Assembly (NCBI RefSeq): GCF_001428435.1
Contig: NZ_LMSO01000007.1
Span: 124,001 to 188,000, forward strand
Direction of reading: 5' to 3'
DNA: 64,000 bases
Source of the DNA: Arthrobacter sp. Soil782
Lineage (GTDB): Bacteria; Actinomycetota; Actinomycetes; Actinomycetales; Micrococcaceae
Position numbers and translations under genes: made by a program. The notes beneath the pieces were generated by a model. It searched no databases, was not told where the DNA came from, and saw only the letters and a program-made list of their open reading frames with translations. Positions within the stretch are counted from its first letter, which is position 1, and every line of letters starts with the position of its first letter. This document shows positions 39,734-48,757 of this stretch, one piece after another.

Positions 39734-40822
39734 ATGAGTAACGGTCACGAGTCCCCGCAGAGCCGGAGGTCGCTCCGACAAGCGAGCGCAGCCTCCGCCG
39801 GGGACCACTTGCCGTCGCAGGGAAGTTCCGAGGGGGCACTGATGCCCGGCCACCGGCCGCCGGCGCAGTCCGGCAAGCCGGCGGCTGTCAGCCTTGAACC
39901 TGCGCCCCGCGAACGGCGCAGCCGGCGGGCAGCGAACGCTCCTGTGGACGCGCCGTCGGCCGTGTCGGCTCCGTCCACGGAACGTCTGTCGCAGGTCCGT
40001 GCCCGTGACCGCGAAATGCTGCGCAGCTACCGTGCGCTGGCTGACCAGCAAGTTGACCAGCCCGCAGGCATCCCCACCCGACGCCAACTTCGTCTCCAGC
40101 AGCAGGCAGCCCGCGAGAAGGCGCTGCAGGCTGAAGGCACTCCGCTCACGTCGCCCGCCGAGGTAAGCCCATCTGACGTTGCTCATCCGGACGGGATGAC
40201 GGTGGAGCAAGCTCTGGCTGCGCGTGAAGCAATTGCCCATCAGGCGCAAAACCAGGTGGCGGTCATGGAAGCGGCGGCGAAGGACGATCCCTTCTCGGTT
40301 GACTTGGAGATCCTCGCCCAGCAGAAGGCACTTGCCGAGCGTGCAGCCGTGCTCAACACGCGTGCGCAGAAAATCCAGCAGCTCACGCAGGAGAACCGGC
40401 AGCGCAAGCCGCTGCTCAATGACCCGACAACGGCGCACAATCTCTCGATCGTTTCCCCGGTCGAGTTCGTTCGGGCTCCGACGGAAATTCCGCAGGGTGC
40501 TGCGCCCTCGACCTCCCACATCCCGGTTGTGACTGCGCCCGCTGTGCCGAGCAGGCCGCCGTCGTCGGCGCTGTCTCCGGATTCTGCGGGACGCTCGCAG
40601 GTGCTAGCGCAGGCGGAGGCAATGGTCCGTGAACAGCGCCGCCCGGGTTCCGACGGCGCCACTCCCATCCGTGCGCGCAGCGCCCACGGATTGGAGCCCC
40701 TTGATGCGATGACGGCAGGACTGGCACGTGTCCAGCGAATGCGAATCGCGCAGTATTCGGTAGTAGGTTTGGGCGCTCTGGCGCTCATCACCGGAATCAT
40801 GATGATCGTCGGCCGCTTTTAG
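39734..40822 (+). CDS. Tail-anchored protein with disordered and coiled-coil regions, function unknown
   Basis: 362 residues. Residues 1-85 are basic and disordered; about 85-135 and 150-235 are helical, rich in Gln, Ala, Arg and Glu and likely coiled coil; 245-315 is Pro/Ser rich; a single hydrophobic helix at about 338-358 ends 4 residues before the C-terminus, which would anchor the protein with the bulk in the cytoplasm. No enzymatic motif. It stands between nadD and rsfS, where Streptomyces has an unrelated LytR-type gene. GAAGAAGTA precedes the ATG. I do not recognise a family beyond Arthrobacter-like hypotheticals. Confidence 0.8.
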   Translation: MSNGHESPQSRRSLRQASAASAGDHLPSQGSSEGALMPGHRPPAQSGKPAAVSLEPAPRERRSRRAANAPVDAPSAVSAPSTERLSQVRARDREMLRSYRALADQQVDQPAGIPTRRQLRLQQQAAREKALQAEGTPLTSPAEVSPSDVAHPDGMTVEQALAAREAIAHQAQNQVAVMEAAAKDDPFSVDLEILAQQKALAERAAVLNTRAQKIQQLTQENRQRKPLLNDPTTAHNLSIVSPVEFVRAPTEIPQGAAPSTSHIPVVTAPAVPSRPPSSALSPDSAGRSQVLAQAEAMVREQRRPGSDGATPIRARSAHGLEPLDAMTAGLARVQRMRIAQYSVVGLGALALITGIMMIVGRF

Positions 40823-40847
40823 CAGCCGACCACACCCTAGGAGATTA

Positions 40848-41255
40848 GTGAGCGCATCGGAATCGTCCATTGCGATTGCCCGCACCGCAGCACGCGCGGC
40901 GACGGACAAAATCGCACAGGACATCGTGGCCATGGATGTCAGTGAACGCCTGGCGATCACTGACGTCTTCCTTGTGGCCTCAGCCCCCAGCGAGCGCCAG
41001 GTCAACGCCATTGTTGACGGCATCGAAGAAGAACTCTCAAAGCAGGACCTGAAGCCCGTACGCCGCGAGGGCCGGAGCGAGGGCCGCTGGGTACTGCTTG
41101 ATTACGCTGAGGTGGTCATCCACGTGCAGCACCAGGAAGACCGCGTTTTCTACGCCCTGGAGCGGCTGTGGGGCGACTGCCCCAAGGTTGACCTGCAGCT
41201 GGAGGGCGCGTCGGGCGCTGCTCCCGCAGACACCGCGTCAGCCGACGCCGAGTGA
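40848..41255 (+). CDS. rsfS: Ribosomal silencing factor RsfS
   Basis: 135 residues. Nucleotidyltransferase-like fold of the RsfS/Iojap family: DIVAMDVSERLAITDVFLVASAPSERQVNAIVDGIE and the late GRWVLLDYAEVVIHVQHQEDRVFYALERLWGD. It binds L14 and keeps 50S from joining 30S under starvation. GTG start at 40848 after a CTAGGAG site. Short Ala-rich tail. Confidence 0.96.
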   Translation: MSASESSIAIARTAARAATDKIAQDIVAMDVSERLAITDVFLVASAPSERQVNAIVDGIEEELSKQDLKPVRREGRSEGRWVLLDYAEVVIHVQHQEDRVFYALERLWGDCPKVDLQLEGASGAAPADTASADAE

Positions 41256-41953
41256 GTCCGCGCGCCGTAGACAGCGCAGCTGGGGACTCCGCACCGGAGG
41301 GTCGGCGGATCGTTTTCTGGCGGCACGGCCGGACTGAGTGGAACGCCCGCGGCCTGTTCCAGGGCCAGGAGGACATCGCGCTCGATGATCTTGGCAGGCA
41401 GCAGGCTGCACAGGCAGCCCACGAGCTGAAGCACCTGTCGCCGTCGCTCATTGTGTCCTCGGACCTGGAACGGGCGCGGGATACTGCAGCGGCATTGAGC
41501 GTAGCCACGGGAGTGCCTGTGGGTACGGACCCACGCTTCCGGGAGACCTATGCCGGCCAATGGCAGGGACTTGCGTTCGCGGAGATCGGCGCGAGGTTTC
41601 CCGAGGAGCAGCAGGCGTGGCACGAAGGTGATCCTTTTGTTGCTGCCGGCGGTGGAGAGAGCCGGTCGGACGTCGGCGGGCGCATGAAGGCGGGGACGCT
41701 CGAGGCCGTCGCTCAGTTGGCGCCGGGACAGACGCTCGTCGTGGTCAGCCATGGCGGAGCGATCCGCGCAGGCGTTGCCGCCCTGATGGGTATCCCGGCG
41801 AACCTATGGGGATCGCTGGCTGGTGTGGCCAACTGTCACTGGTCGGTTCTGGAGGAGCTGAATCCGTCGTCGTCGGCGGTGCCGCTCAGATGGCAGTTGA
41901 CCGAGCATAACGTCGGGCTGGCATCCATGCCGTCGTCGCCGCTGGAAGGTTGA
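41252..41953 (+). CDS. Histidine phosphatase family protein, GpgP-like
   Basis: 233 residues. Phosphoglycerate-mutase fold with RHG at 24-26 (VFWRHGRTEWN), the ETYAGQWQG acid loop and the second catalytic His in VVVSHGGAIRAG. GTG start overlaps the rsfS stop. In Mycobacterium tuberculosis the gene after rsfS is gpgP (Rv2419c), glucosyl-3-phosphoglycerate phosphatase, so the same role is likely but not proven by residues alone. Confidence 0.88.
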   Translation: MSPRAVDSAAGDSAPEGRRIVFWRHGRTEWNARGLFQGQEDIALDDLGRQQAAQAAHELKHLSPSLIVSSDLERARDTAAALSVATGVPVGTDPRFRETYAGQWQGLAFAEIGARFPEEQQAWHEGDPFVAAGGGESRSDVGGRMKAGTLEAVAQLAPGQTLVVVSHGGAIRAGVAALMGIPANLWGSLAGVANCHWSVLEELNPSSSAVPLRWQLTEHNVGLASMPSSPLEG

Positions 41954-41973
41954 ATCGACGCCGTCGCGCCGAT

Positions 41974-42002
41974 TTTGCGGGGGCAGGAAAATTGTCTAAA
42001 CT
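41974..42002 (+). promoter_or_regulatory. Candidate promoter of tRNA-Ala
   Basis: TTTGCG (41974-41979), 17 bases, TAAACT (41997-42002), about 44 bases before the mature tRNA 5' end. Confidence 0.4.
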
Positions 42003-42045
42003 GAACAAGTTGCTTCGGCCTGATCAGGGCGGGATCAACGGGTTT

Positions 42046-42121
42046 GGGGCTGTGGCGCAGCTGGTAGCGCACCTGCATGGCATGCAGGGGGTCAGGGGTT
42101 CGAGTCCCCTCAGCTCCACCA
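42046..42121 (+). tRNA. tRNA-Ala (anticodon GGC)
   Basis: 76 bases with full cloverleaf. Acceptor GGGGCTG/CAGCTCC (one G-T pair), D arm GCGC...GCGC, anticodon stem CCTGC/GCAGG with loop ATGGCAT (anticodon GGC), T arm AGGGG-TTCGAGT-CCCCT, discriminator A and encoded CCA at 42119-42121. Reads GCC and GCU codons. Confidence 0.97.
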
Positions 42122-42123
42122 AC

Positions 42124-42169
42124 AATCCGCTGGAAACAAGGGAAGTAGCCTTGGTTGCAGCGGATTTTT
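42124..42169. terminator. Bidirectional terminator between tRNA-Ala and DUF2252
   Basis: AATCCGCTG pairs with CAGCGGATT and, inside it, ACAAGG with CCTTGG around a short loop, followed by T residues on the plus strand. It serves the tRNA and overlaps the DUF2252 stop codon on the other strand. Confidence 0.75.
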
Positions 42170-43481
42170 AGGTGGCCGGCACACCTTCGATCTTGTTCTC
42201 TCGGAATGCTTCGACAAATAGTGCGTGGTCTCGGCGGACGTCCGCTGCGTGTTCAGTGCAGGAATCGATGAGGTCATTGATGAATTCCTCTTCCTTGCCT
42301 TGAACTACTTTCAGGATCGCCGCTTCTGTCTGAAATGACACGAGGTCATGGTCACTATCCTCGTCTGTGGAACAGTGGATCTTCGCGGTTGCCCGGCCGA
42401 GAACTTCCAACACCGGCTCGATCTGCTCCGGTTCAGTAAGCTCCTCCCAACTGAGATCGCGTTGATAGGGGGAAAGCTCCGTGACGACGAATGCGGTGCC
42501 GCCGATTGTTGTATAGCCAAGGTACGGATCCGTGTTTGTCTGCAATGAACGCTGGCTGATGACCGCCCGCTGGGCGTCATGGGTGAAATAGTCACGCACC
42601 CGCCCTTCCGTGACTATTCTGCTCGGTGCAGCGACATTCGCCTGTTTCATCGACAGGATGATGTCGTTCTCTTGAGCTTCGTCAAAGCCCTCTATCAAGA
42701 TGTTGTATGCGGGCAATCCGGCACTGCCAATCCCGAAGCCGTTCTTGCCGATAATGTCCTTGACCCGGAAAAACACGGGCCGCTGGTAACGGTCATGTTG
42801 GGGGATGGTTTTAAGGTATTCCTCGAAGGCAGCCGACACACGGCTGAATTCCTCTTCGTTCAGCCGCCGTGTTGAGTGGTCCTCGGAAAAGCGGCGTTCG
42901 TGATCCTCGATAGTGGTCAAGGACTTCAGCAGGCCGATTCTGCGTGCGGACCTCGCCGCCTGCAGCACGGCATGGATGCTTCCCTTCGTATTGCTCAGGC
43001 CCAACGCGAAGTCTGCCTGGCCGTCGCCGGCGTAGCCCTTCACCTGATCCAGATAAGCCTGAAGGTAGGTGTTGGCCAAACCCCGTATCGATTGTTCCGG
43101 GAGGGCTTTCTGCCAACACAACAGAGCCAATGAGGTGAGGAAGCGGCGCAGGTCCCAGGAGAAGTGTCCTATGTACGCCTCATCGAAATCGTTGACGTCG
43201 AAGGCGAGGGTGCCTTCGCTGCTCATATAGGTACCGAAGTTACCGGCGTGGAGGTCGCCTTGGATCCATACCCTCGCGGTGCGCTCATCCGCCCATTTGT
43301 CCTCGAGATTTTCCATGTCAGCGTAAAAGATGGAAGCACTGCCTCGGTAGAACGCGTACGGGTCCGACGCCATCTTTCGAAATCGCATTCTGAAAGCCGC
43401 GGGGTCGGCTTTCATCAGCGACTCAAGAGCATTGACAAGCGTGTGCGTAATCATTGTCTGGCGTTCGGCTGATTCAATCAT
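42168..43481 (-). CDS. DUF2252 family protein
   Basis: 437 residues. Matches DUF2252: RVWIQGDLHAGNFGTY and FDVNDFDEAYIGHFSWDLRR form a kinase-like HGDxHxxN / DxND catalytic arrangement related to aminoglycoside phosphotransferase folds, and KNGFGIGSAGLPAYNILIEG is the central family motif. Function unknown. The coding sequence is visibly poorer in GC than its neighbours and lies tail to tail with a tRNA gene, hinting at acquisition. The ATG at 43481 has no ribosome binding site but has TAGCGT 6 bases upstream. Confidence 0.88.
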   Translation of the reverse strand: MIESAERQTMITHTLVNALESLMKADPAAFRMRFRKMASDPYAFYRGSASIFYADMENLEDKWADERTARVWIQGDLHAGNFGTYMSSEGTLAFDVNDFDEAYIGHFSWDLRRFLTSLALLCWQKALPEQSIRGLANTYLQAYLDQVKGYAGDGQADFALGLSNTKGSIHAVLQAARSARRIGLLKSLTTIEDHERRFSEDHSTRRLNEEEFSRVSAAFEEYLKTIPQHDRYQRPVFFRVKDIIGKNGFGIGSAGLPAYNILIEGFDEAQENDIILSMKQANVAAPSRIVTEGRVRDYFTHDAQRAVISQRSLQTNTDPYLGYTTIGGTAFVVTELSPYQRDLSWEELTEPEQIEPVLEVLGRATAKIHCSTDEDSDHDLVSFQTEAAILKVVQGKEEEFINDLIDSCTEHAADVRRDHALFVEAFRENKIEGVPAT

Positions 43482-43487
43482 CCACTT

Positions 43488-43493
43488 ACGCTA
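43488..43493 (-). promoter_or_regulatory. Candidate -10 hexamer of leaderless DUF2252 gene
   Basis: On the minus strand TAGCGT is followed by AAGTGG and the ATG. Same geometry as the other leaderless starts in the window. Confidence 0.4.
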
Positions 43494-43726
43494 GGCAACG
43501 TACCTGCGTGGAGTATGAGTAAGAACTCTGATTCAGCTGGTGCCCCCGGCGTCGACGCTCAGCGCGCGTGTCACACTCAGGGCTGCGGTGGGAGCGGTGC
43601 TTCACTCCCGAGCGTCTGATCGAGTTCCGCCCGTGAGGCCGAGCTGGCTCGGATGGGTCTCATGGGGAGCGATGAAAAAGGCAACGTGATGACTTCGCAT
43701 AAACGGTGGAAAATCGGACATGTGTA
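43494..43726. other. Divergent spacer between DUF2252 and the MalY-type aminotransferase
   Basis: About 230 bases without a supported gene; only short open frames. It must hold the -35 regions of both divergent promoters. No RNA or repeat recognised. Confidence 0.4.
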
Positions 43727-43732
43727 TAGATT
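43727..43732 (+). promoter_or_regulatory. Candidate -10 hexamer of the aminotransferase gene
   Basis: TAGATT followed by 6 bases and the ATG at 43739; no ribosome binding site between. Leaderless geometry. Confidence 0.42.
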
Positions 43733-43738
43733 GACGCT

Positions 43739-44941
43739 ATGACCCCGCTTTCCGAGCTCACCCTTGCACAGCTGCAGCAGCGGACCAGCGTCAAGTGGCG
43801 AACCTACGCAGCTGATGTTCTGCCGCTGTGGGTCGCCGAAATGGATGTGTCCCTGGCACCGCCGATCCACTCCAGGTTGAAGCGTGCCATCGACCTCGGA
43901 GACACCGGCTATCCTGCGGGAAACGAATACGCAGAAGCGTTTCGGGAGTTCGCCGCTGCCCGGTGGTCGTGGGACGGTGTCGTTCCGGACCGCGTTGCGC
44001 TGGTTCCGGACGTCATGCTGGGAATAGTGGAAACCCTTCGGCTGATCACCGGTCCGGGGGACCCGGTGGTAGTCACTCCACCCGTTTACGCGCCGTTCTT
44101 TGCGTTCATCGAGCATGCGGACCGGAAGGTCCTTGCAGTACCGCTCGGTGAGGATGGACGGTTGGATCCGGTCGCTCTCGATGATGCATTCCGGAGGGCA
44201 CGCTCCCAGTCCGAGCGCCCCGTGTTTCTCCTGTGCAACCCGCACAACCCCACCGGAACAGTCCATACACGCCAGGAACTCGAAGGAGTCGCCGTCCTTG
44301 CTCAACGGCACGGTGTGCGGGTCATCTCCGATGAAATCCACGCCCCGCTTGTACTCTCGGGCGCCAGCTTCACACCGTACTTGAGCGTCGCCGGAAGTGA
44401 AGACGCGTTTTCACTTGTTTCCGCCTCGAAGGCCTGGAACCTTGCCGGGCTCAAGGCGGCTCTGCTGCTCGCCGGTCCAGCCGCAGCATCGGACCTGGCC
44501 CGGCTTCCCGAAGAAGTCGGCCACGGGGCGAGCCACCTCGGTGTGCTTGCCCACACGGCCGCCTTCCGGGAGGGTGGCTCGTGGCCTGATTCACTCCTCA
44601 CGGGCCTCGACTATAACCGGGCGCTGCTGGGAGACCTCATCGTTGAGCATCTTCCCGGGGCGGCGTTGACCAGGCCGGAAGGGACGTACCTGGCATGGCT
44701 CGACCTTCGCGAGCTCGGATTCGAGGAGGGTGCGGGAAGCGGCGGTCTAGCCGTCGTGACCGAGCTTGCGGGACCGGCACGGTTTTTTCTCGACACCGCC
44801 CGCGTTGCGCTCAGCTCAGGGCACGTCTTCGGAAGCGGCGGAGCGGGTCACGCGCGCATCAACTACGCCACCCACCCGGACATCCTCACCGAAGCCGTCC
44901 AGCGCATGGGCCGCGCGCTCCGGGAACGGTCGGCCAACTAG
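43739..44941 (+). CDS. MalY/PatB-type PLP-dependent C-S lyase / aminotransferase
   Basis: 400 residues, fold-type I class I/II aminotransferase. The PLP lysine is Lys231 in [12 protein letters not shown], with CNPHNPTG and ISDEIHAPL as further cofactor-site motifs; the N-terminal WVAEMD is typical of the MalY/PatB subgroup, which includes cystathionine beta-lyases. A beta-lyase would give homocysteine for MetE in this window, but the substrate is not certain. Its TAG stop shares the tetranucleotide CTAG with the stop of the exonuclease on the other strand. Confidence 0.9.
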   Translation: MTPLSELTLAQLQQRTSVKWRTYAADVLPLWVAEMDVSLAPPIHSRLKRAIDLGDTGYPAGNEYAEAFREFAAARWSWDGVVPDRVALVPDVMLGIVETLRLITGPGDPVVVTPPVYAPFFAFIEHADRKVLAVPLGEDGRLDPVALDDAFRRARSQSERPVFLLCNPHNPTGTVHTRQELEGVAVLAQRHGVRVISDEIHAPLVLSGASFTPYLSVAGSEDAFSLVSASKAWNLAGLKAALLLAGPAAASDLARLPEEVGHGASHLGVLAHTAAFREGGSWPDSLLTGLDYNRALLGDLIVEHLPGAALTRPEGTYLAWLDLRELGFEEGAGSGGLAVVTELAGPARFFLDTARVALSSGHVFGSGGAGHARINYATHPDILTEAVQRMGRALRERSAN

Positions 44942-45867
44942 CCGCGGGCGGCGTACGCCTTCAGCACGCGGTCCGCCGCTCCGCCGAGATTCCACTGGTC
45001 AGCCAGTTTCTTCAACTTTTGTTCGTGATCGGTATCGAGCGGCCTGATCCGTGACTCGAATGTTCCGACGTCGAGGTCCCTGACCACATTCACCACGGTT
45101 GGGGCGACAGCGAGGTAATCTGCTGCAGCTGTGAGCTTCTGGCATATCGACGCAGACATCGAGCTGGAGGGGTTCGAGGCCGCTTCCATGATGCCGTCCA
45201 GGTCAACAAACTCCTTGAGCAGGCTGGCCGCTGTCTTATCGCCGATGCCGGAAACTCCGGGCAGCCCGTCCGAGGCGTCGCCCCGCAAGGCAGCGAAGTC
45301 GGCGTACTGGCCGGGGAGCACTGCGTACCTGCTTACCACCGTCACATCGGTCACTGCTTCAAGTTTGCTCATGCCGCGAGCGGTGTACAGGACGCGGACG
45401 CCGGTGGCGTCGTCGATAAGCTGGAAAAGATCGCGGTCACCGGTGACGATATCCACCGGCGCGGCTGCCTGGCTGGCAAGGCTGCCGATGACATCATCTG
45501 CTTCGTGGTCAGCCGCGCCGATGATCGGGAGGTCGAGCGAAGCCAGGACTTCGCGGATCAGGGGCAGCTGAGCAACCAGTCCCTCCGGCGTCTCCTCGAC
45601 ATCAGGACCGTCGGGCACCTTCCTGGCGACCCGGTGCTCCTTATAACTCGGGATCAGCTCCACGCGCCATTTCGGCCGCCAGTCATCATCCCAGCAGGCG
45701 ACGAGGTGCGTGGGTTCGTAATCGGTCACCAGCCGGGAAATCATGTCGAGCAGCCCGCGCACGGCGTTGACAGGCATCCCGTCGGCTGCTTTGAGACTGT
45801 CCGGCAGCCCGTAGAAGGCGCGGAAGTATAGGGACGGAGTATCCAGGAGCATCAGTCGTTCGGCCAC
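44938..45867 (-). CDS. 5'-3' exonuclease (PolA N-domain-like FEN)
   Basis: 309 residues, GTG start at 45867. PIN-like nuclease with conserved acidic residues: [36 protein letters not shown] and [11 protein letters not shown], followed by a helix-3-turn-helix DNA-binding segment, [22 protein letters not shown]. Stand-alone homologue of the 5' nuclease domain of DNA polymerase I, expected to remove flaps and RNA primers. Convergent with the aminotransferase, sharing CTAG. Confidence 0.93.
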   Translation of the reverse strand: MAERLMLLDTPSLYFRAFYGLPDSLKAADGMPVNAVRGLLDMISRLVTDYEPTHLVACWDDDWRPKWRVELIPSYKEHRVARKVPDGPDVEETPEGLVAQLPLIREVLASLDLPIIGAADHEADDVIGSLASQAAAPVDIVTGDRDLFQLIDDATGVRVLYTARGMSKLEAVTDVTVVSRYAVLPGQYADFAALRGDASDGLPGVSGIGDKTAASLLKEFVDLDGIMEAASNPSSSMSASICQKLTAAADYLAVAPTVVNVVRDLDVGTFESRIRPLDTDHEQKLKKLADQWNLGGAADRVLKAYAARG

Positions 45868-46248
45868 ACATCGATACTGCCACGGTCAGGCGGAAGAATG
45901 ACGACGCCGGTGCCCCGTCCGGCGATGAACGAAAGCTGGGCAGATAAATCCATTTGGTTGACGAAACCTCTTGAAGGTTGGAGTGATGAAGTTCACACTG
46001 GAAACGGCAACTCAAAGCACGAACGAAGCATGGGGCGATCATGAGCGGACTAATGCGATGCCGCCAGTGTCAGAGGACCTGGCTTGTCGAAAGCAAGACT
46101 GCTGAAACAGTCACTTCCCAGAATCACGCCTTCCTCAATCCGGGGCATAGAACGGTCACGGTCTGGAAACGGGTGGAGCAGCATGCCGAAGTGAGCGCCT
46201 GAGGGATTCCTCCTGTAGGGACGCCTCTGACCGTGCAAGACTGGTCGC
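45868..46248. other. Spacer between exonuclease and DUF2183 gene, possibly with a small ORF
   Basis: 381 bases. The most gene-like item is a 53-codon frame at 46041-46202 (+) beginning MSGLMRCRQCQRTW, with a CxxC knuckle and a GGGGCG 4 bases before its ATG, overlapping a 39-codon frame at 45986-46105. Neither has a known relative that I recall. The right end holds AAGACT 6 bases before the DUF2183 ATG. Confidence 0.3.
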
Positions 46249-47373
46249 ATGGCATCCGACAAGGCATCACCCGAGCCTCCCGCGCCCCCTCCGCATGAGG
46301 ACGAGGTGCGGGAGCGAACCCACCTCGGTTTGATGATCGGCGACACATGGCATGCGCTGCAGACCCGCATCGCGGAGCAACGGGGCCGCGTGGAGACGAT
46401 CATCCCGTACACCGGTTACGGCACCACAAGCTGGGTCCGCATTCTGGCACGCGTTGTGCTCTCCAATCCCCGCGATCTCCAGCCGCTCGAAGGCAAGGAG
46501 ATGATGAAACCTATCAAGGAGGGGCTGCGGGGGTGGCGCAACTTCGTCAGTGCCCCGGTGCGCTACGCCGAGGTGACACTCGAAATCGACGGAACCAGCG
46601 CGGTCGTGCATGCGGACCGCGGCGGAGTCATCGACGTTCACGTAGAAGCCTCACTGAAGCCGGGGTGGCATACCGTCCGGATCAAGTCGGGTGACTCAGT
46701 TGTCGCAGACGCTCCAGTCCGTGTTGTTGAAGACGACGTGACGTTCGGCGTTGTCTCCGATATCGACGACACCGTGATGGTGACTGCGCTGCCACGGCCG
46801 TTCCTGGCGGCCTGGAACACATTTGTTCTCGACGAGCATGCCCGCACGCCGACTCCCGGTATGTCGGTGCTCATGGAAAGGATTGTGCGGCAGAATCCCG
46901 CAGCGCCGGTCCTGTACCTCTCCACGGGCGCCTGGAACGTGGCTCCGGCGCTAACCCGTTTTCTGTCGAGAAACCTCTATCCGGCCGGGCCCAAACTGCT
47001 GACGGACTGGGGCCCCACCCGGGATCGCTGGTTCCGGAGCGGCCAGGAACACAAGCGATCCTCGCTCGAGCGGCTCGCGGAGGAGTTTCCGTCAGTGAAG
47101 TGGCTCCTGGTCGGCGATGACGGTCAACACGACGAGGCGATCTACGCCGAATTTGCCCGGAACCATCCGGGAAACGTCCGGGCGATTGCCATCCGCCAGC
47201 TCTCACCAAGCGAGGCGGTACTGGCCGGCGGCCGGTCGAAGAAGAGCCCGGCCGGATCCACCCCCGGGATTCCGTGGGTTTACGCCAGGGACGGCGCGGG
47301 CATGTCCGAGCAGCTGAGCAAGCTGGGGATTGTCGAAGGCGCTGTGCGCATTGATCCGGAGGACGAAGCCTAG
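46249..47373 (+). CDS. DUF2183 (App1-like) phosphatase
   Basis: 374 residues. HAD-related phosphatase domain of the yeast App1 type: DIDDTVM starting at Asp171 carries the catalytic DxDxT, followed by VLYLSTGAWNVAPAL, LLTDWGPTRDRWFRSGQEHK and LLVGDDGQHDEAIY. The N-terminal 165 residues form the usual beta-rich accessory domain. App1 is a phosphatidate phosphatase; the bacterial substrate is not established. No signal peptide. Probably leaderless. Convergent with the FUSC gene, the two stops sharing CTAG. Confidence 0.88.
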   Translation: MASDKASPEPPAPPPHEDEVRERTHLGLMIGDTWHALQTRIAEQRGRVETIIPYTGYGTTSWVRILARVVLSNPRDLQPLEGKEMMKPIKEGLRGWRNFVSAPVRYAEVTLEIDGTSAVVHADRGGVIDVHVEASLKPGWHTVRIKSGDSVVADAPVRVVEDDVTFGVVSDIDDTVMVTALPRPFLAAWNTFVLDEHARTPTPGMSVLMERIVRQNPAAPVLYLSTGAWNVAPALTRFLSRNLYPAGPKLLTDWGPTRDRWFRSGQEHKRSSLERLAEEFPSVKWLLVGDDGQHDEAIYAEFARNHPGNVRAIAIRQLSPSEAVLAGGRSKKSPAGSTPGIPWVYARDGAGMSEQLSKLGIVEGAVRIDPEDEA

Positions 47374-48485
47374 CTTTGGTTCTGCTCGGAATCCGGCACG
47401 ACTTCCTCATACGGCGACGTCGATTCGGCACGCACTGTCAGCAGAATGCGCCGCAAATCCATGCCAAGGGCAGCCGTTGCCTGGATTCGCTGTTCCGCTG
47501 CTGCGCCGGAGGCGATCTCCTGCATCAAGCGTTCCACAGCGGCCTCCGCGTGTGTCATGGTGGGTCCATCCGGATCCCAGGCATTCAACGCCTCCGCGGT
47601 GCGCACAATTGCATCACGAAGGGGGTCGACAAGCGCCGGCGGCAGGGGAGTGGATTCCGGGGTGTGCCAGATGACCCCCGCCAGCACCTCCGTCATGTCC
47701 TGGACGTGGAACGCGATCCGTTCCATCGCCTGCAGGCGCTGGTAATCAGCACTCAGATCCCGCTTGTGGCGCAACCGCCGCGGGTTTCCGCGCCGGCTGC
47801 TATCCGCCAGCTGGACCGCGGAACGCACCTCCTGGCCTAGGTTCGACATGCTGCTCTCGCGCTCCGCCCACTCCTCGTGCTCAGGCGGCCAGGACTCGCC
47901 CAGGGCCGCAGCCATGTCCGAGAGCTGCTGCGCCAGCAGTTCCCGGAAATTCCGGAGCCCACGGAGCGCACCGTCGAGGTGAAGCGGCGGAAACACCAGC
48001 ATGTTCACCGACAAGCCCACGACCACCCCTACCAGCATCTGAATGAGGTATCCGAAGGAATACTCCTCCGGGCTATCGCCACCGACGAGGAGGACAAACA
48101 GCGAGGCGATCGGTATCCAGTCACGCCCTGCGCCCAATTTCGGCAGCCCGGCGGCAAGGACGCCCACGCCGACGACGATGGCGACGGATACCACCGAGAC
48201 GTCACCGATGAGGATGATCGGAAACGCCAGAGCAAAGCCGACGGTCAGCCCGATGAGGGTCTGCAAGCCCTGACGGGCCGAGCCGGCGACCGTCGGGTAC
48301 ATGCAGGCCACCGCGCCGAGCGGAGCGTAGTACGGGTATTGGGCAGCGACGCCGGGCACCCGCAGCGCGATCCACCAGGCGATGGCGGCAGCGAGGGCTG
48401 TCTTGATTGCCAGAAGCACCCTCTCATGGGTGATCAGCTTTCTCGCGCGGGTTCCGGCCGCCGAACCGGTAAGTGAGCTTAGCAT
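47370..48485 (-). CDS. FUSC-family aromatic-acid-exporter-like membrane protein
   Basis: 371 residues. About six transmembrane helices in the first 165 residues (AIKTALAAAIAWWIAL, YYAPLGAVACMYPTVAGSARQG is the family landmark), then a cytosolic helical region of about 200 residues, ending in an acidic tail. FUSC proteins are related to aromatic acid efflux (AaeB) proteins; the cargo is unknown. ATG start with the hexamer CATACT 6 bases upstream and no clear ribosome binding site. Confidence 0.85.
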   Translation of the reverse strand: MLSSLTGSAAGTRARKLITHERVLLAIKTALAAAIAWWIALRVPGVAAQYPYYAPLGAVACMYPTVAGSARQGLQTLIGLTVGFALAFPIILIGDVSVVSVAIVVGVGVLAAGLPKLGAGRDWIPIASLFVLLVGGDSPEEYSFGYLIQMLVGVVVGLSVNMLVFPPLHLDGALRGLRNFRELLAQQLSDMAAALGESWPPEHEEWAERESSMSNLGQEVRSAVQLADSSRRGNPRRLRHKRDLSADYQRLQAMERIAFHVQDMTEVLAGVIWHTPESTPLPPALVDPLRDAIVRTAEALNAWDPDGPTMTHAEAAVERLMQEIASGAAAEQRIQATAALGMDLRRILLTVRAESTSPYEEVVPDSEQNQS

Positions 48486-48611
48486 TTCTCAAGTATGACA
48501 ACCGATTATGAGAGTCCAATGAGCGCACGCCTACCGCGGCCGGAAATAAATGTTTCGCGGATGTGCAACATTCTTGAAGGCGTGCTTGCCGGTGCCGTAA
48601 CGTTCAGGTCA

Positions 48612-48680
48612 AGTTACTTCCGTAACGGGTCAGCGACTCCCCATCGAGGGAGTGTGGGTGCCCCCATGTGGGCCTGACAT
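48612..48680 (+). promoter_or_regulatory. Candidate cis-regulatory RNA, metFE leader element 1
   Basis: GTTAC-TTCC-GTAAC forms a first hairpin (48613-48626). GTCAG (48629-48633) then pairs with CTGAC (48674-48678), enclosing ACTCCC-CATCGA-GGGAGT and TGGG-TGCC-CCCA hairpins plus an unpaired TGTGGGC. A closed multi-branch junction with G-rich linkers looks like an aptamer. Identity unknown; ligand would be expected among methionine or folate cycle metabolites. Confidence 0.4.
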
Positions 48681-48757
48681 TTGTTTCGCAGGAGTTCCCT
48701 TCAGCGCGGCCGCGCTGTTGTGTGGACTTTCTCCTGCTTCCTTTCCCTTATTTCATT

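Noticed and set aside
42046..43481. Integrative element at tRNA-Ala
   Set aside because: No integrase, no repeat of the tRNA end and no mobile genes; only composition hints remain.
45986..46105. 39-codon frame with a GGTTGGAG site
   Set aside because: Overlaps another equally weak frame, has no conserved feature, and the site is too close to the ATG.
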